Program-made: the position numbers and the translations under genes
Notes under the pieces: model-generated
Seen by the model: the letters and a program-made list of their open reading frames with translations, nothing else
Told to the model about the DNA's origin: nothing
The model's database searches: none
Part shown: positions 11,213 to 21,995 of the stretch, piece after piece
Numbering within the stretch: position 1 is the first letter of the stretch
Layout: the number at the start of each line of letters is the position of its first letter
DNA from: Aurelia coerulea
Lineage: Eukaryota; Cnidaria; Scyphozoa; Semaeostomeae; Ulmaridae
Length of the DNA stretch: 64,000 bases
Reading direction: 5' to 3'
NCBI GenBank assembly: GCA_039566865.1
Contig: CM076960.1
Span: 11,260,501-11,324,500, forward strand

Positions 11213-11610
11213 GAAGATCAGAAAAACATCACGTCGGCCATTTTGTTATTCATATCATATATTCATCAACTCAATTGACATGTTAGTAAGATGTAAGTTG
11301 TAAGATAACAATCTACAAAAAAAACGAAACAAACTAAATTACATATTTGGCCTGGTCACACACAAATCGAAACGAAGAAACTAATGTTTGCATATAATGC
11401 ATACCAGTTTGGCCTTGCTACGCTACTGCTCGAAGTCTCATTCATGGTGGCTTCTCAACTTTACTTTCTCCATGGTCACGCCCCTTCTTCTTGCTCCGTT
11501 TCTTGTCATGCCTTCTCAAAACCGCTCAAAACAAAGTTTTATACTTGTAACAACAACAGCAATACTTGTAAAAACAACGCCTTCACAGTGGTTACATGGC
11601 TCCTCTAACT
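11213..11610. other. Possible remnant of the BEL-1 3' LTR
   Basis: With the hAT element (11619-13798) removed, this stretch directly follows the end of the minus-strand BEL pol. A purine-rich AGTTAGAGGAGCCA followed by TGTAACC near 11600 would suit a polypurine tract and LTR start. No second LTR is available for comparison, so this is only a suggestion. The ORFs at 11384-11714 look fortuitous. Confidence 0.25.
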
Positions 11611-11618
11611 ATATTTAT

Positions 11619-13798
11619 CAGTGGCGTGGTGGTCGGGGGGGCCGGGGGGCCGGGGGAGCACGTGCCCCCCAGCGGCCTAAGAATCCAGGGGCGCCGAAGG
11701 CGCCCAACGTTTAGGGGGCGCCAAATGCATGAAAGCTTGCTCCACACTAAATCGAGTTAGAATGTATAAGATGCGACAGAAAAGTGTTAGAGATATTTTT
11801 GCCTCAATTTTTTACTTCATCAAATCTCAAATCTTCTCTCTGCGTTTCGTGAAGGATATAGCACCCAGCACTCTTTAATCAGAGTAATTGAAAAATGGAG
11901 GAAGTGTTTGGATTCATCTGGAATAGTGGGGACTATATTGATGGATTTGTCAAAAGCGTTTGACTGCTTGCCTCATGATCTTCTAATTGCTAAGCTGGAG
12001 GCCTATGGATTCAGTGTAAATAGTCTGTGCTTGATCTATAGCTATCTAAAAAATAGGATGCAAAGGGTTAAAATTGGATCGGTAAAGAGCTCACAACAAA
12101 TCGTTAGAGCGGGAATCCCACAGGGTTCTGTTTTGGGACCAGTATTATTTAATATATTCATCAATGACATCTTTCTCTTAAAATTAGACTCAGACTTGTG
12201 CAATTTTGCAGATGATACCACACTCTATGCGTGTGGCTGTAGTCTGGACGAAATTGTCCCAAGGCTGGAAAATGACCTTAGCGCACTTATAGAATGGTTT
12301 TTTGAAAACGGAATGGTAGCAAACCCTGGCAAATTTCAAGTGATGTTTCTTGGATTGAAAGAAAAAAATACCTTGCGTCTCAATATCAATGATAACAAAA
12401 TACTAACTACGAATAAGGTTAAATTGTTGGGCATAGAGATTGACAACGCGTTGACTTTCACTGCCCATATACAAAATTTGTGCTCCAAGGTAAATAGAAA
12501 GATAAATGCCTTCTCAAGGCTAAATACTTATATCTCAAGACCACAGGCCATGTTGATATGTAATGCCGTAATACTGTCCAATTTCAACTATTGCCCGTTG
12601 ATCTGGCTTTTTTCTACGAAAGCTGCTAATAACGAAATAAACCGCACACACAAACGTGCACTAAGGATCCTCTTCAAGGACTATGACTCTTCCTTTGATG
12701 AGTTACTGGAGAAAAGCGAAAGCGTGAAAATACATGTTCAAAATCTCCAGAAACTGATGATCGAAATTTACAAAACAATGAACAACTTGAACCCCTCATA
12801 TATTTGGGAATTTCATGAAGAAAAGGTTGTGAAATACAACCTACGAACAAAAAATTTATGTCGATTGCCAAAAACACGAACAACAAAATTTGGAATAGAG
12901 TCATTATCCTTTAGAGGAAGCCTCCTTTGGAACACCCTTAGTGACCAGATAAAAGCACTTCCAAAAGTTGCAGCTTTCAAAAAAGCGATCAAGCACTGGC
13001 TTGGCGATAAGTGTAATTGCCGGATTTGTAAATAGCCAGAATTGTAAATTTGTATATTTTCTATTAAAGTTGTTTTTTGTAAATAGTTGGTATAAATTAG
13101 TGATTATATTACTATTGTAAATAGACCAACTTTAAATAAGATTATTATCATTATCATTCATATGCACCTTTGAAGATGTTTAGATGGAATTAGAAATGTT
13201 TTTTGTTCGATGTGGAATCGATAACTCTCTACATACGCGAACATAAAGTGTCTAGAGATCGTGCTATCCCAATTCCAAGGCATTTTTACTCGAGTGGGAC
13301 CCAGTCCTATCTAGAAAAAGTCAGTGGTATGGCTACGGGGGGTATAGGGGGCAATTGCTTCACTTTAGTCGAAAGATGGTCCTCTAGCTGGGTATAGGTT
13401 AGGTAAGGATTTTCTGAGAAATATCAAATCTTCCATTTTAGCAGAGGCAAATATGGAATCAAGAGATGCATTCTGAGCCAAATTAAAGGATGTTTCCTCA
13501 AAAAATTTTCTCCCGCAAGGAGCATTTCCCAACGAAAAGAAGGGAATGATCTCAAAAATTTTGCTCGCTCCGCTCGCACAGAGATTCGTTACTATCACTA
13601 AATGTACGATATTTTCCGAGGTTCCGACAAGAGTGCAGAAGAATCATCATCCTTTATTTTCAAAGCATTTTTAAAGGAGGAACAAGTCTTAAAAGCCTTG
13701 GCGCGTTGTGTAAGAGACAACAGACAACAGTAACAACTTTCTAGGGGGCACCAAAACAGGTTGTGCCCCCCAGCCAATTTGGAGCCACCACGCCACTG
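11619..13798. mobile_element. hAT-type non-autonomous element carrying a LINE
   Basis: Ends are CAGTGGCGTGGTGG and its complement. The 8-bp target duplication is perfect: ATATTTAT at 11611-11618 and 13799-13806. CAGTGGCG ends with 8-bp duplications are typical of hAT elements. Subterminal G/C-rich stretches occur near 11635-11715 and 13740-13770. No hAT transposase is seen; the ORF inside (11842-13035) belongs to a LINE inserted later. The element sits just past the stop codon of the BEL-1 pol. Confidence 0.85.
11842..13035 (+). pseudogene. 5'-truncated LINE reverse transcriptase, frame open
   Basis: One uninterrupted frame starts near 11842 (FREGYSTQHSLIRVIEKW) without an ATG and ends in TAG at 13033-13035. 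RT blocks in order: LMDLSKAFDCLPHDLL (first catalytic Asp), GIPQGSVLGPVLFNIFIND, FADDTTLY (catalytic DD), LLGIEID. A long C-terminal tail ends in Cys residues (CNCRICK). The endonuclease and N-terminal RT are missing, as in 5'-truncated insertions. An ATT/ATC-rich microsatellite tail runs to ~13160, as in CR1/L2-type elements. The open frame suggests a fairly recent copy. It encodes the RNA-to-DNA polymerase of retrotransposition. Confidence 0.85.
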
Positions 13799-13815
13799 AT
13801 ATTTATTATAGTTAT

Positions 13816-15106
13816 TTAAAAACAAGTGCCTTTTTGGCTCCTCGACGGGGAATCCTCGGTCTCTTTTGTTCTAAGTTCTTCTTGGTCGTCTACCGCTAGC
13901 AAAAGCACCAACTTGTGAACTAGCCTTTGCAGATAAACTGCCTTTGACTGCCGCTTTCCTTGATTATCTAATGATTTATCACACATTAGAATTTTACATT
14001 GTCTGATTTTTCCATCTTCACTCGGGTATACATCAACGACTCTAGCTTAGCGGCCATTGATTTCGAAATCCACAGTCTTCCTTAGAAATTACTATGCCGT
14101 TGATCTTCAAATTTCTCTGTGGATGGGTCCACTTCTGTCGTGTTTGGAGATTTTGCAAAAAAATCTTGTCTCCATCTCGACCAAAATTCATTTGACAAAT
14201 ATTGAACTCTCCTCCACTGTTTGCGACAGTATGAATCTTCTCGTTGAAAGTTTCCCGGCAGAGGAAGCACAATCTTTGATTTCATGGTGAGTAGATGATT
14301 CGGCGTTAGTGGTTCAGGAGCATCTGGAGAGCAAAGATTACTAACGGATAATGGCCGAGAATTAACTATGTTCTCAGCTTCTGTCATGAATGTCCTGAAT
14401 GCTTCGTCATATATCTGATCTCCTGCTTTCATCAAAGTTGATGGAATGGCTTCTCGCATTGTGCGGATTTGGCGTTCCCATACTCCTCCCATGTGACTAG
14501 CATGTGGGACGTTGAACTGAAAAGGTATCCACTCACAGCCATTCACATGCAAGTATGCACTTATTCTCTCTCCATCCATCTCATTCAATGCATTCTTTAA
14601 TTCATTACTCGCTCCAACCAAATTCGTACCTTGATCTGAACGGATGTTCCTAACTGGACCACGACGGTTGGGATATCGACTCAATGCATTTATGAAGGAA
14701 GATGTAGTGAGTGAGTTTGCTGTTTCTAGATGCACACCTTTTGAGCCAAGACAGGTGCAGATGACAACTTACCGTTTTACGGTGCTTCTTTTCTCCTTGA
14801 TAGTAAAAGGCCCAAAGAAATCGACTCCACTATAGGTAAATGGGGGAACTTCTTCTAAACGGTCTTTAAGCAAAACTCCCATCTTCTGGTTCAGCAAGTA
14901 ATCTCTTTTCTTCTACACTCAACGCATTTGTTGATAAAATGTGCAACTGCAGAGCTACCACCAATTATCCAATAGCCTCTCTGTCTAATTTCGTTATGCG
15001 TTATTCCCTGCCCATGTGATTGACTTTATTGTGATAATATCTTATTATCAATGTTGTAACATGTATCTTTCTTGGAAGAATTTCAGGATTCTTTAACTCA
15101 AGTGGT
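13816..15106 (-). pseudogene. BEL-1 integrase core and C-terminal domain
   Basis: The main open piece is 14082-14735 (217 codons). It includes the second catalytic Asp in IRSDQGTNLVGA and the Glu in GGVWERQIRTM. Upstream, another frame carries the first catalytic Asp in SGVDFFGPF. Downstream, past frame breaks near 14050, the C-terminal beta-barrel-like domain (VVDVYPSEDGKIRQCK) continues to TAA at 13816-13818. Integrase inserts the cDNA into chromosomal DNA. Multiple frameshifts make this copy inactive. Confidence 0.8.
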
Positions 15107-15115
15107 ACATTTGCT

Positions 15116-16068
15116 CAATCTCGTCCCCAGAGTGAGTTCGTTGCTCTACCTCTACTCTGGGATACAAGAGGCCGTTCGGCAATTTGATTGGCTATTCGGA
15201 AACAATAGCAAAATCAGATTATAACTGGCTCCCATTCAAAATGGCCGTTATTGAATCGGTAATTTCACAAAATCAATGGGGTGTATGGGGCAAGTGAGGA
15301 GCTTAAGAGGGGTAATGGACCACGGCGCATCCGAATTTTGGAGTTTCAGGAAATTTTTGGGTCATTATGACGTCATAACAGGGGGGTTGAAAAATAAATG
15401 TTGCGATTTTCCGACCCGAGGTTACATTTGGAGTCCATGCTCCGTGGTTACAAGCCCGATTTCAAGACCGAAAAAATGTTTCAAGAGACCATTTGTCTGC
15501 GAGTCTAGTAACGCAATTTGGGGCTCAATATTGCCCCCAGAAGCGGAGCGCGCGCCTTCCAAAAATGGGGAATAATTTCGGCCTACCCCATTTTACGCCG
15601 TAACTCCGTTTTGCGAGAAGTAAACGGCCGCGGCATGTCAAAATTCGACGGAAAACTGTATTTGTTCACTAAAACACTTTTAATCTCTAATTTATCTCTA
15701 AAATTCGCCGAATAACGAGCCATTCTATTTTCAAAGCTGTGGGGGAAATTCTCGAAAATTTCAACTTAGGCCTTTTTTCCACCCAAATGGATCGTGCTTG
15801 TTTTCCTACTAAATGCACTTGCTCACCCCGGATTAATGATTAAATACCTTAAAAAGGGATAAAACAGAGTCCTCAAAGTGTTTGTTTTTTTCAGAATTAG
15901 GGCTAGAGCAACGACAATTTTTCGTCGATTATCGTTGCCTAGCAAACTGCAAATCCATAATGGGGCGAATCTTGCCTTATTTTGGCAAGATTGATGCTAA
16001 GTGTACCAGGGTGTTCTTTCGGCTTCGTGACCAGCGTATGACATCAGAACACCCTGGGAGCGAGGTTG
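15116..16068. mobile_element. 953-bp element, CAAYCTCG ends, end hairpins, perfect 9-bp duplication
   Basis: Ends are CAATCTCGTCCCCAGAGTG and the complement of CAACCTCGCTCCCAGGGTG. ACATTTGCT flanks both sides (15107-15115 and 16069-16077). Removing the element with one copy of ACATTTGCT makes the BEL integrase frame continuous, so the boundaries are certain. Each end has its own hairpin: CCCAGAGT with ACTCTGGG at the left, and CCAGGGTGTTCT with AGAACACCCTGG at the right. No transposase; the ORFs inside look random. Confidence 0.85.
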
Positions 16069-16077
16069 ACATTTGCT

Positions 16078-17141
16078 CTCTTTACTCTGCCACCTACACG
16101 TAAAATGCCGTCTTCGTCTAAAAAAGGGCCAAGACGATACAGTGAACTTGTTTTCTTTATTTCGTCTTTCCTTTTTCCAGCTTGATCTAGACTCAACTCT
16201 TCTCCTGGCTTGCTAAGGTTACGTAGTACTTCATGCTCTTTGTTAAAGGCTTCACATTGAACTCCTTTCAAAATGATTTTCTCGGCTGCTTGAAGCTTTT
16301 CCAGAGAGATCTGCATCTTTAATGATTGGTTATCTTTGTCCTGTTGCTTGTTTGAGCTCCTCCGACTCTTACTGTTCAGTTTTTCTTTCAACTCTACGCA
16401 TAATGCGATAGCTCTGGGTGCCGATTTCCACTCAGACATATGTTCCAGACGGCTTGGTTCAAGGAAACTGGATGGTTTGATGACATTTGATTTCAAAACG
16501 GTTCCTCTTTTCACCTCAAGGTCATTTTCGGCAATCTTTTACTTTAAATTTTTGTCCACAGTAAATAAACCATCTCTTTTTAGGAATTCTGGACAATCCA
16601 ACCAGCTCGAATGCGATAGTTCTTTTGCAGTTGTCCCTCTGGATGCAATGTCGGCGGGATTTTTACTTGATTCAACGTAGAGCCACGAGTCTGGATTTGT
16701 AACATTACGAATTGCCACATATGTGTGAAATATTCTTGACTCATTCTTTATGTAGCCTAAGACAACTTTGCTATCCGTCCAGAAAACCTCTTTGATATTC
16801 TGGAACGAAATCTCTGATCGCACAAATTCACTCATCTTGGCAGATACTGTGGCTGCTGTTAGCTCAAGCCTTGGAATTGTGAATTTCTTTAAAGGTACAA
16901 CTCTTTCCTTACCAATTACAAAAGAACAACAAACTTGTCCATTTTCATTGACAAATCGTAATTATGAACTCTAGCCATAACCATATTGACTGGCATCGGA
17001 GAAATGATATAACTCTGTATGCTTACTTTCTCCGAAATTCTCAGGCTTGTAGCAGCGCTTGATTTCCACCTTTTCTGATTCCATTATTTCTTGTCGCCAC
17101 TTTTCCCATCTGACACGTAATTCCTTTGTTATTGGACTATC
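16078..17141 (-). pseudogene. BEL-1 RNase H and integrase N-terminus
   Basis: Open pieces at 16539-16835 and 16044-16514 read as RNase H (VFWTDSKVVLGYIKN, then NPADIASRG) and the linker to integrase, ending at RVGGRVKRAN at the insertion point of the 953-bp element. RNase H removes the RNA strand during reverse transcription. A frameshift lies between the two pieces, and the region upstream toward 17141 is broken. Confidence 0.75.
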
Positions 17142-18279
17142 TCAATCAAACTTCTCTTTGCACAGTTGCTGTAGAATTAGCTTTCCTTTCAATACTACGG
17201 GGGCAGCAACACCTAAGGGGTCATAGATAGAACTAATTGTGGATAATATTCCTCTTCTGGTGCATGGACGGTCAGTAAATTCAATTTTGAAATTGAAACT
17301 GTCGTTTTCGACACACCATGATACACCAAGGACTCTTTCTGTTGGCAAAGGATCAATTTTGAGATCAATATTTCTTGCTACTTCAGCGCGGTCTTCTTTG
17401 GCAATTTCTTCAAGAACATCTCTTTTATTACTCATGATCTTGGGCAGTTTAAGTCCAGCTTTTGCACAGATTGCTTGGCTGTTCCTTATCAATGATATTT
17501 CCTCTTCAGATGTTTCTACTGACTTCAGACTATCATCAACATAAAAGTCTCTGCGCACAAAGTTCGCAGCTTCCTTGCCAAATTCTTGCTCTCCTTCATC
17601 AGCAGCACGCTTTAAACCAAAATTTGCACATCCTTGTGAACTTGCAGCTCCAAAAAGATGGACTTTCATTCTGTACTCAACCAATTCTTCTTGGGGTCCC
17701 CTTCTTTCCACCAAAGAAAACGAAGTAGATGTCTGTGTTGTTCTGCAACATAAAAATGATGGAACATGACTTTGATATCTGCAACGAAAGCAACCGACTC
17801 TTCTCTGAATCTCACCAGGATCCCTACGAGATCATTAATCAAATCTGGACCTTGCAGAAGGTCCTGGTTGAGCGAAATTCCTCGATACTGCGCAGAGCAA
17901 TCAAAAACAACTTGTATCTTCTTTTTCTTTGGATGATCAACTCCTGTGTGTGGGACATAGTTGATCAGATTTCCAGACCCAGTTCATCTTCTGGGACCTT
18001 TTCTGCACAGTCATCAAGAACATTTGTCATAAACTCTTGGTAGTCATCGTGAAATCTTTTGTTGCTTCTAAATCTTCTGCTCAGCAGCCACAATCTTTTT
18101 TCAGCAAGTGATCTATTGTTGGGAAAGTTTATTTCATCTAACTTCAATGGAAGTGGCATTTCATAATGCTCATTTGGAGTTTTCTTTATATCTTCATCCA
18201 AAATCTTCAAAAACCTTTCATCTTGTGCTGAAAAGGACTGTGCTTGGATATCCCTTTTATTGAAATCTGACTCCAAAAC
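17142..18279 (-). pseudogene. BEL-1 reverse transcriptase
   Basis: 17142-17714 (190 codons) carries the RT active-site box FYVDDSLKS and the BEL-type stretch RRGILSTISSIYDPLGVAAP. The upstream frame at 17715-17965 encodes the fingers and palm start, including the block that holds the first catalytic Asp (ADIKVMF, where BEL-2 has ADIEAMF). 17965-18279 is the pre-RT region (NFPNNRSLAEKRLWLL). Stops and frameshifts separate the pieces. The frame listed up to 18390 reads into the LINE tail and is not BEL beyond 18279. Confidence 0.8.
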
Positions 18280-20080
18280 TTTTTTTTTATATACACAATC
18301 TAAAAATATACAATTTAACAAAGACATAGTTACAAAAGACGATACCATTGGGAGCATGATAGGCATGGCTACCCTAAATGATCTTAACAAATAACAATAC
18401 AGATACTAAAGGCTATACCAAAGTTTCTGTTGGTCTCTCCTAAGGGAGAAACCGGCTTAATCGAAAGATATGGCGACACTACTGCTTGAATCAAAATTTG
18501 TAAATTGAATCAGTAACAACAGCCAAAATTGACAATTTCTAAGAGCATAATTTGACCAACGAAGTTGTGGAATAGGATATCTTGGATATTCCGGAGCAAG
18601 TTTATTGATGAACTTAAAGAAAAGAACGAGGCGCCTGCTCCACCTTCTGCCATTTAATGATTCCCTGCCAAGTTCCTCGTATATTTTGTTTCTTGAAGTA
18701 CCTTTCCACGCGCCAGTTATGGCTAAGCCAGCAGAATACTGGACGGATTCAAGTCGTTCCATCTGACGATGTAAGGTGATTTCATGGATGAAGTCACACA
18801 CTTTCTGCGGGATATGATAAAAGACATCACCATAGTCGAGATGTGGACGAACATAGAGTTTATAAAGTTCGTTTAGAGTTTGTCTTGGCAAGTAGTTTGA
18901 TAAAAACCGTAGCATACCAATCCCACGTCTCACTTTATTGATAGCAGATTGAATATGACTAGAAAACGTCAGTCGACTATCAAGCACAACACCTAGATGT
19001 TTATGTTCGTTAACTTTCATAACGGTTACATCATTGAAGAAGATAGGCGGATGGTCAACAGGGATCTTTTTCTTTGAAAATGTCACTTCGACTGCTTTTT
19101 TCGCAGGGTCAGGATTGAAAGACATCCTCCAGTCATGCGCCCAGCGTTTGATAAGATCTAAGTCATGATTCAGATCTGCAGCGCATTCATTTGGGTTGTG
19201 AACAACTGAGAAAATTGATGAATCATCGGCAAATAACTTAACATTGCATTTGAGATCTGTTGTCAGATCATTAATGTAAACAAGGAAGAAGAGGAGACCT
19301 AAAATCGATCCCTGTGGAACTCCGGCAGAAATGTTTCCCCATTGTGATGTTTTACCATTCAATACTGTACGTTGCATACGATCCGCTAAAAAACTATGAA
19401 TCAGTGTCAAGAACTGCCCAGATTCACCATCACGCCGTAATTTGTAGATTAAGCCATCATCGTGCCACACTCTATCAAAAGCCTTTGAAATGTCTAGATA
19501 AACTGAACGTACATATAAAGGAGTGTTGCAGTCAAATGCAACGAAGATAGAATGAACTATTGAGATCAACTGATTAATAGTAGAATCTCCAGGGCGAAAA
19601 CCAGATTGGTTAGGATTTAGCAGTTCATGAACGGAAAGGTGTTCGTACAAAGAATCAAACATTAACTTTTCTAATATTTTACCAAGAATTGGAAGGAGGG
19701 AGATGGGACGATAGTTCTGCTTAAGGTTTTTACTGTTCTTTTTGTGAACTGGGACGACATTAGCTCTTTTCCATACTTCCGGGAAAACAGCTTGTCTTAG
19801 GCATGCTTCGAAGATCAACTTTAGAGGAAAGACTAGGCTATCATCACAGATTTTAATCATACGAACAGATATATCATCCCAACCATGTGCTTTATTTGGG
19901 TTTAAGGAATGAATGATATTACGTATATTCTCCTCCAAGATCCGGAATTCAGTTAATGGAGGTGCGCTTGACGAAAGCTGACCTGGTACTTCGCTTCCAG
20001 TATCTATTGTAGTACATTGGAGTACAAAGTAGTCGTTAAAAATGTGTGCTTTCGACTCGAAGTCCAACACTAAAACGTCA
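18280..20080 (-). mobile_element. LINE-1A copy B (truncated at both ends of the ORF)
   Basis: This is a minus-strand LINE fragment of the same family as 39585-44178. It holds the RT but lacks the endonuclease. The C-terminal region and most of the 3' UTR are deleted near 18550, and the copy ends in a short A-rich tail at 18280-18288 against BEL-1. Its 5' junction at 20080 abuts the A-tail of the next LINE copy. Confidence 0.8.
18457..20070 (-). pseudogene. LINE reverse transcriptase, 537-codon open frame
   Basis: A long uninterrupted frame contains the RT core: NYRPISLLPILGKILEKLM, NQSGFRPGDSTINQL, YLDISKAFDRVWHD (catalytic Asp), GVPQGSILGLLFFLVYINDL, FADDSSIFSVV (catalytic DD) and HKHLGVVLDSRLTF. 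The last ~30 residues (from about NCQFW) are unrelated to the sister copies, marking a deletion junction. There is no natural start: the N-terminal endonuclease is missing. The intact core suggests modest age, but the protein could not work as a full LINE ORF2p. Confidence 0.85.
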
Positions 20081-20847
20081 TTTTTTTTTCATTCATATAA
20101 AATATTACCATAAATCTTACATTCTACTATACCTTCCTAATACTGTACAACACTACAGGGACGATGCCAAGGGGAGCGAAGGACAATGACTACCCCATGG
20201 ACAATAGAAAAGACACGCAACGCTAAACTACATGCAATTAGGTGCACTACAATTACGAACGATTAAAACCTAATGGATACTATATTAGATTCTGCCTAAC
20301 ATTAGATATCGGGTCAGGTTTGTGATGAAATTTAAAATGTCACGAGCGCAAATCTTCATTGGTTTGAGGTCGCAAACTATGCCCGGCATCTAATGTGAAA
20401 CAGAACTTACAAAGAAACGGATGATTTAAGTTAAGGGATTTGGTGGTTGCTTGGTACTGAAGTTACAAAGGACCTTAGTAAAACCGACCAGTTTCGTGAA
20501 TGAAACGTAACGTCAATTCGAGTATACTTCTGTTGAAGTCATTAGAAAGGTCTTGATCACCATATATTAAAAGTTGCATCAGAGCATCATCTGGAAGATC
20601 GGTGATTTGCACATATGGTCGTAGTAATACAGCAATTCCACCGAGAGGATTTCGTCGTTGAACATCAAAAGAAGGGCAGAGCAACAAATAGTGCTCCGTA
20701 TCCTCAATGCCATCGTTTGTTGGGCACATTGGATTTATGGTATCCCTAAAATTATGCTTGAATTTGTGGAAATTCAACTTGCTGAGACCAACCCTAAGTT
20801 GAGTGAGATAGGATAATTTTTTGGGATCGTGAATTCCAAAGACATTT
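20081..20847 (-). mobile_element. LINE-1A copy B2 (3' end only)
   Basis: A 5'-truncated insertion of ~770 bp. The open piece 20475-20777 encodes the C-terminus with the Cys/His motif in CPTNDGIEDTEHYLLLCPSF. The 3' UTR then runs to an A-rich tail at 20081-20089. The UTR contains the paired element described separately (20288-20317 with 20381-20406). Confidence 0.8.
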
Positions 20848-21995
20848 CATTTTCTTTTCATTTAATATTATTTATACACAAATTAACCCTTCAGCAAATT
20901 AAATTATATAACATCTATTTACAATGATGAAACCTTATGAATAAAAACCTAAAGCCCTATAAAACTTAATCCTTGCTGTTCTTCCAGGGAGTTGTGTTTG
21001 GCTTGAGAGTCTAGCTCTTTAGATGCGTTTTAAGTTGTTTTTTAAAACGATCAAGTGCCGGTAACTCGCGAATTTCGGCAGGTGTATCATTCCATGACTT
21101 GAGAGCTGCGCAATGAAAGCCCTTTTTTGCAAATTCAGTCCTATATCTAGGGATCTGGATATCCTTACAGTGCCTCGTATTGTAGGTCGAGTGAAAAGAT
21201 CTTGGCTTGAGTTTATCCCAGAGGTTTTCAGGCCATAGTCTGTTCATAATCTTGTAAGTCATGACATTCCTATCGTAACGGAAAAGATTTTCTACGTTTA
21301 ACCAGGATGCCGACCAGCCATCTTTAATTCTTGCGTTTGCAATTATCGAATACGCCCGGTCTTGAAGGCGTTCGAGAGCAGCTACTTTTGTTTTTGAAAG
21401 ACTACCCCAGATAACATCGGCATAACGCAGGTGACTCTCGACTAACGCATAATATACATTACACAATTGCGATTGTGGAACGAAATTTTTCAATTTTTTC
21501 AAAGCTGCAAGACCTCCACTTAGTTTGCCTTTGGTGCGCTTAAACTGTTCATCCCAACTTAGTTTTTCATCAACTATTACTCCGAGGGATTTCGTCTTTT
21601 CAACTCTTTTGATATCAGAGTTATTTAGTTTAAGCACTTCTGGCAGGTTTAAATTTTTGGTTTTAAGTGGATGCCCTATGACCATGAACTCAGTTTTTTT
21701 GGGATTTGGGCTAAGTTTGTTCACCCTCATCCACTCAGTGAGATTGGAAAGCTCTTGATGTGCGTCCTCAATTAGTTTCGCTACATCGTTCGATGCAATC
21801 GTTATATTGGTATCGTCAGCATAAATGCTAGCCTTGGAGAATTTAAGACACTTTTCCAAGTCATTCATGTAAATGATGAAAAGAAGAGGGCCTAAACAAG
21901 AACCTTGGGGAATACCACAGGTTACATCTCTGGCTTTAGAATGCTGACCGTTCAGAGATCAGAACTGTTTTCTATTATTTAAGTAGGTTTTGCAA
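20848..21995 (-). mobile_element. Second-family LINE copy E (C-terminal RT half)
   Basis: The open frame 21011-21868 (285 codons) starts just before the catalytic box YADDTNITIAS and runs to the C-terminus (IRELPALDRFKKQLKTHLKS). Further upstream to ~21995, a broken frame has CGIPQGSCLGPLLFIIY. The same family occurs at 45945-50697 and 10955-11212. 5'-truncated; it meets the C-rich end of copy F at ~21995. Confidence 0.8.

Larger units (their letters stand above)
13816..18279 (-). mobile_element. BEL/Pao retrotransposon BEL-1, 5'-truncated and decayed
   Basis: The minus strand carries, in order, a piece upstream of RT, RT, RNase H, the zinc-binding N-terminus of integrase, the integrase core and the C-terminal domain. 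Gag and protease are absent: a LINE with a T-rich (minus-sense A-rich) tail abuts it at 18280, and no BEL gag was found beyond the LINE stack. Several frameshifts and stops are present, and 15116-16068 is an inserted DNA element. The coding arrangement follows BEL-2 at 34-45 kb. Confidence 0.85.

Noticed and set aside
11384..11714. ORFs of 74 and 108 codons before the hAT element
   Set aside because: They read across the hAT boundary at 11619 and into G-rich terminal repeats; not coding.
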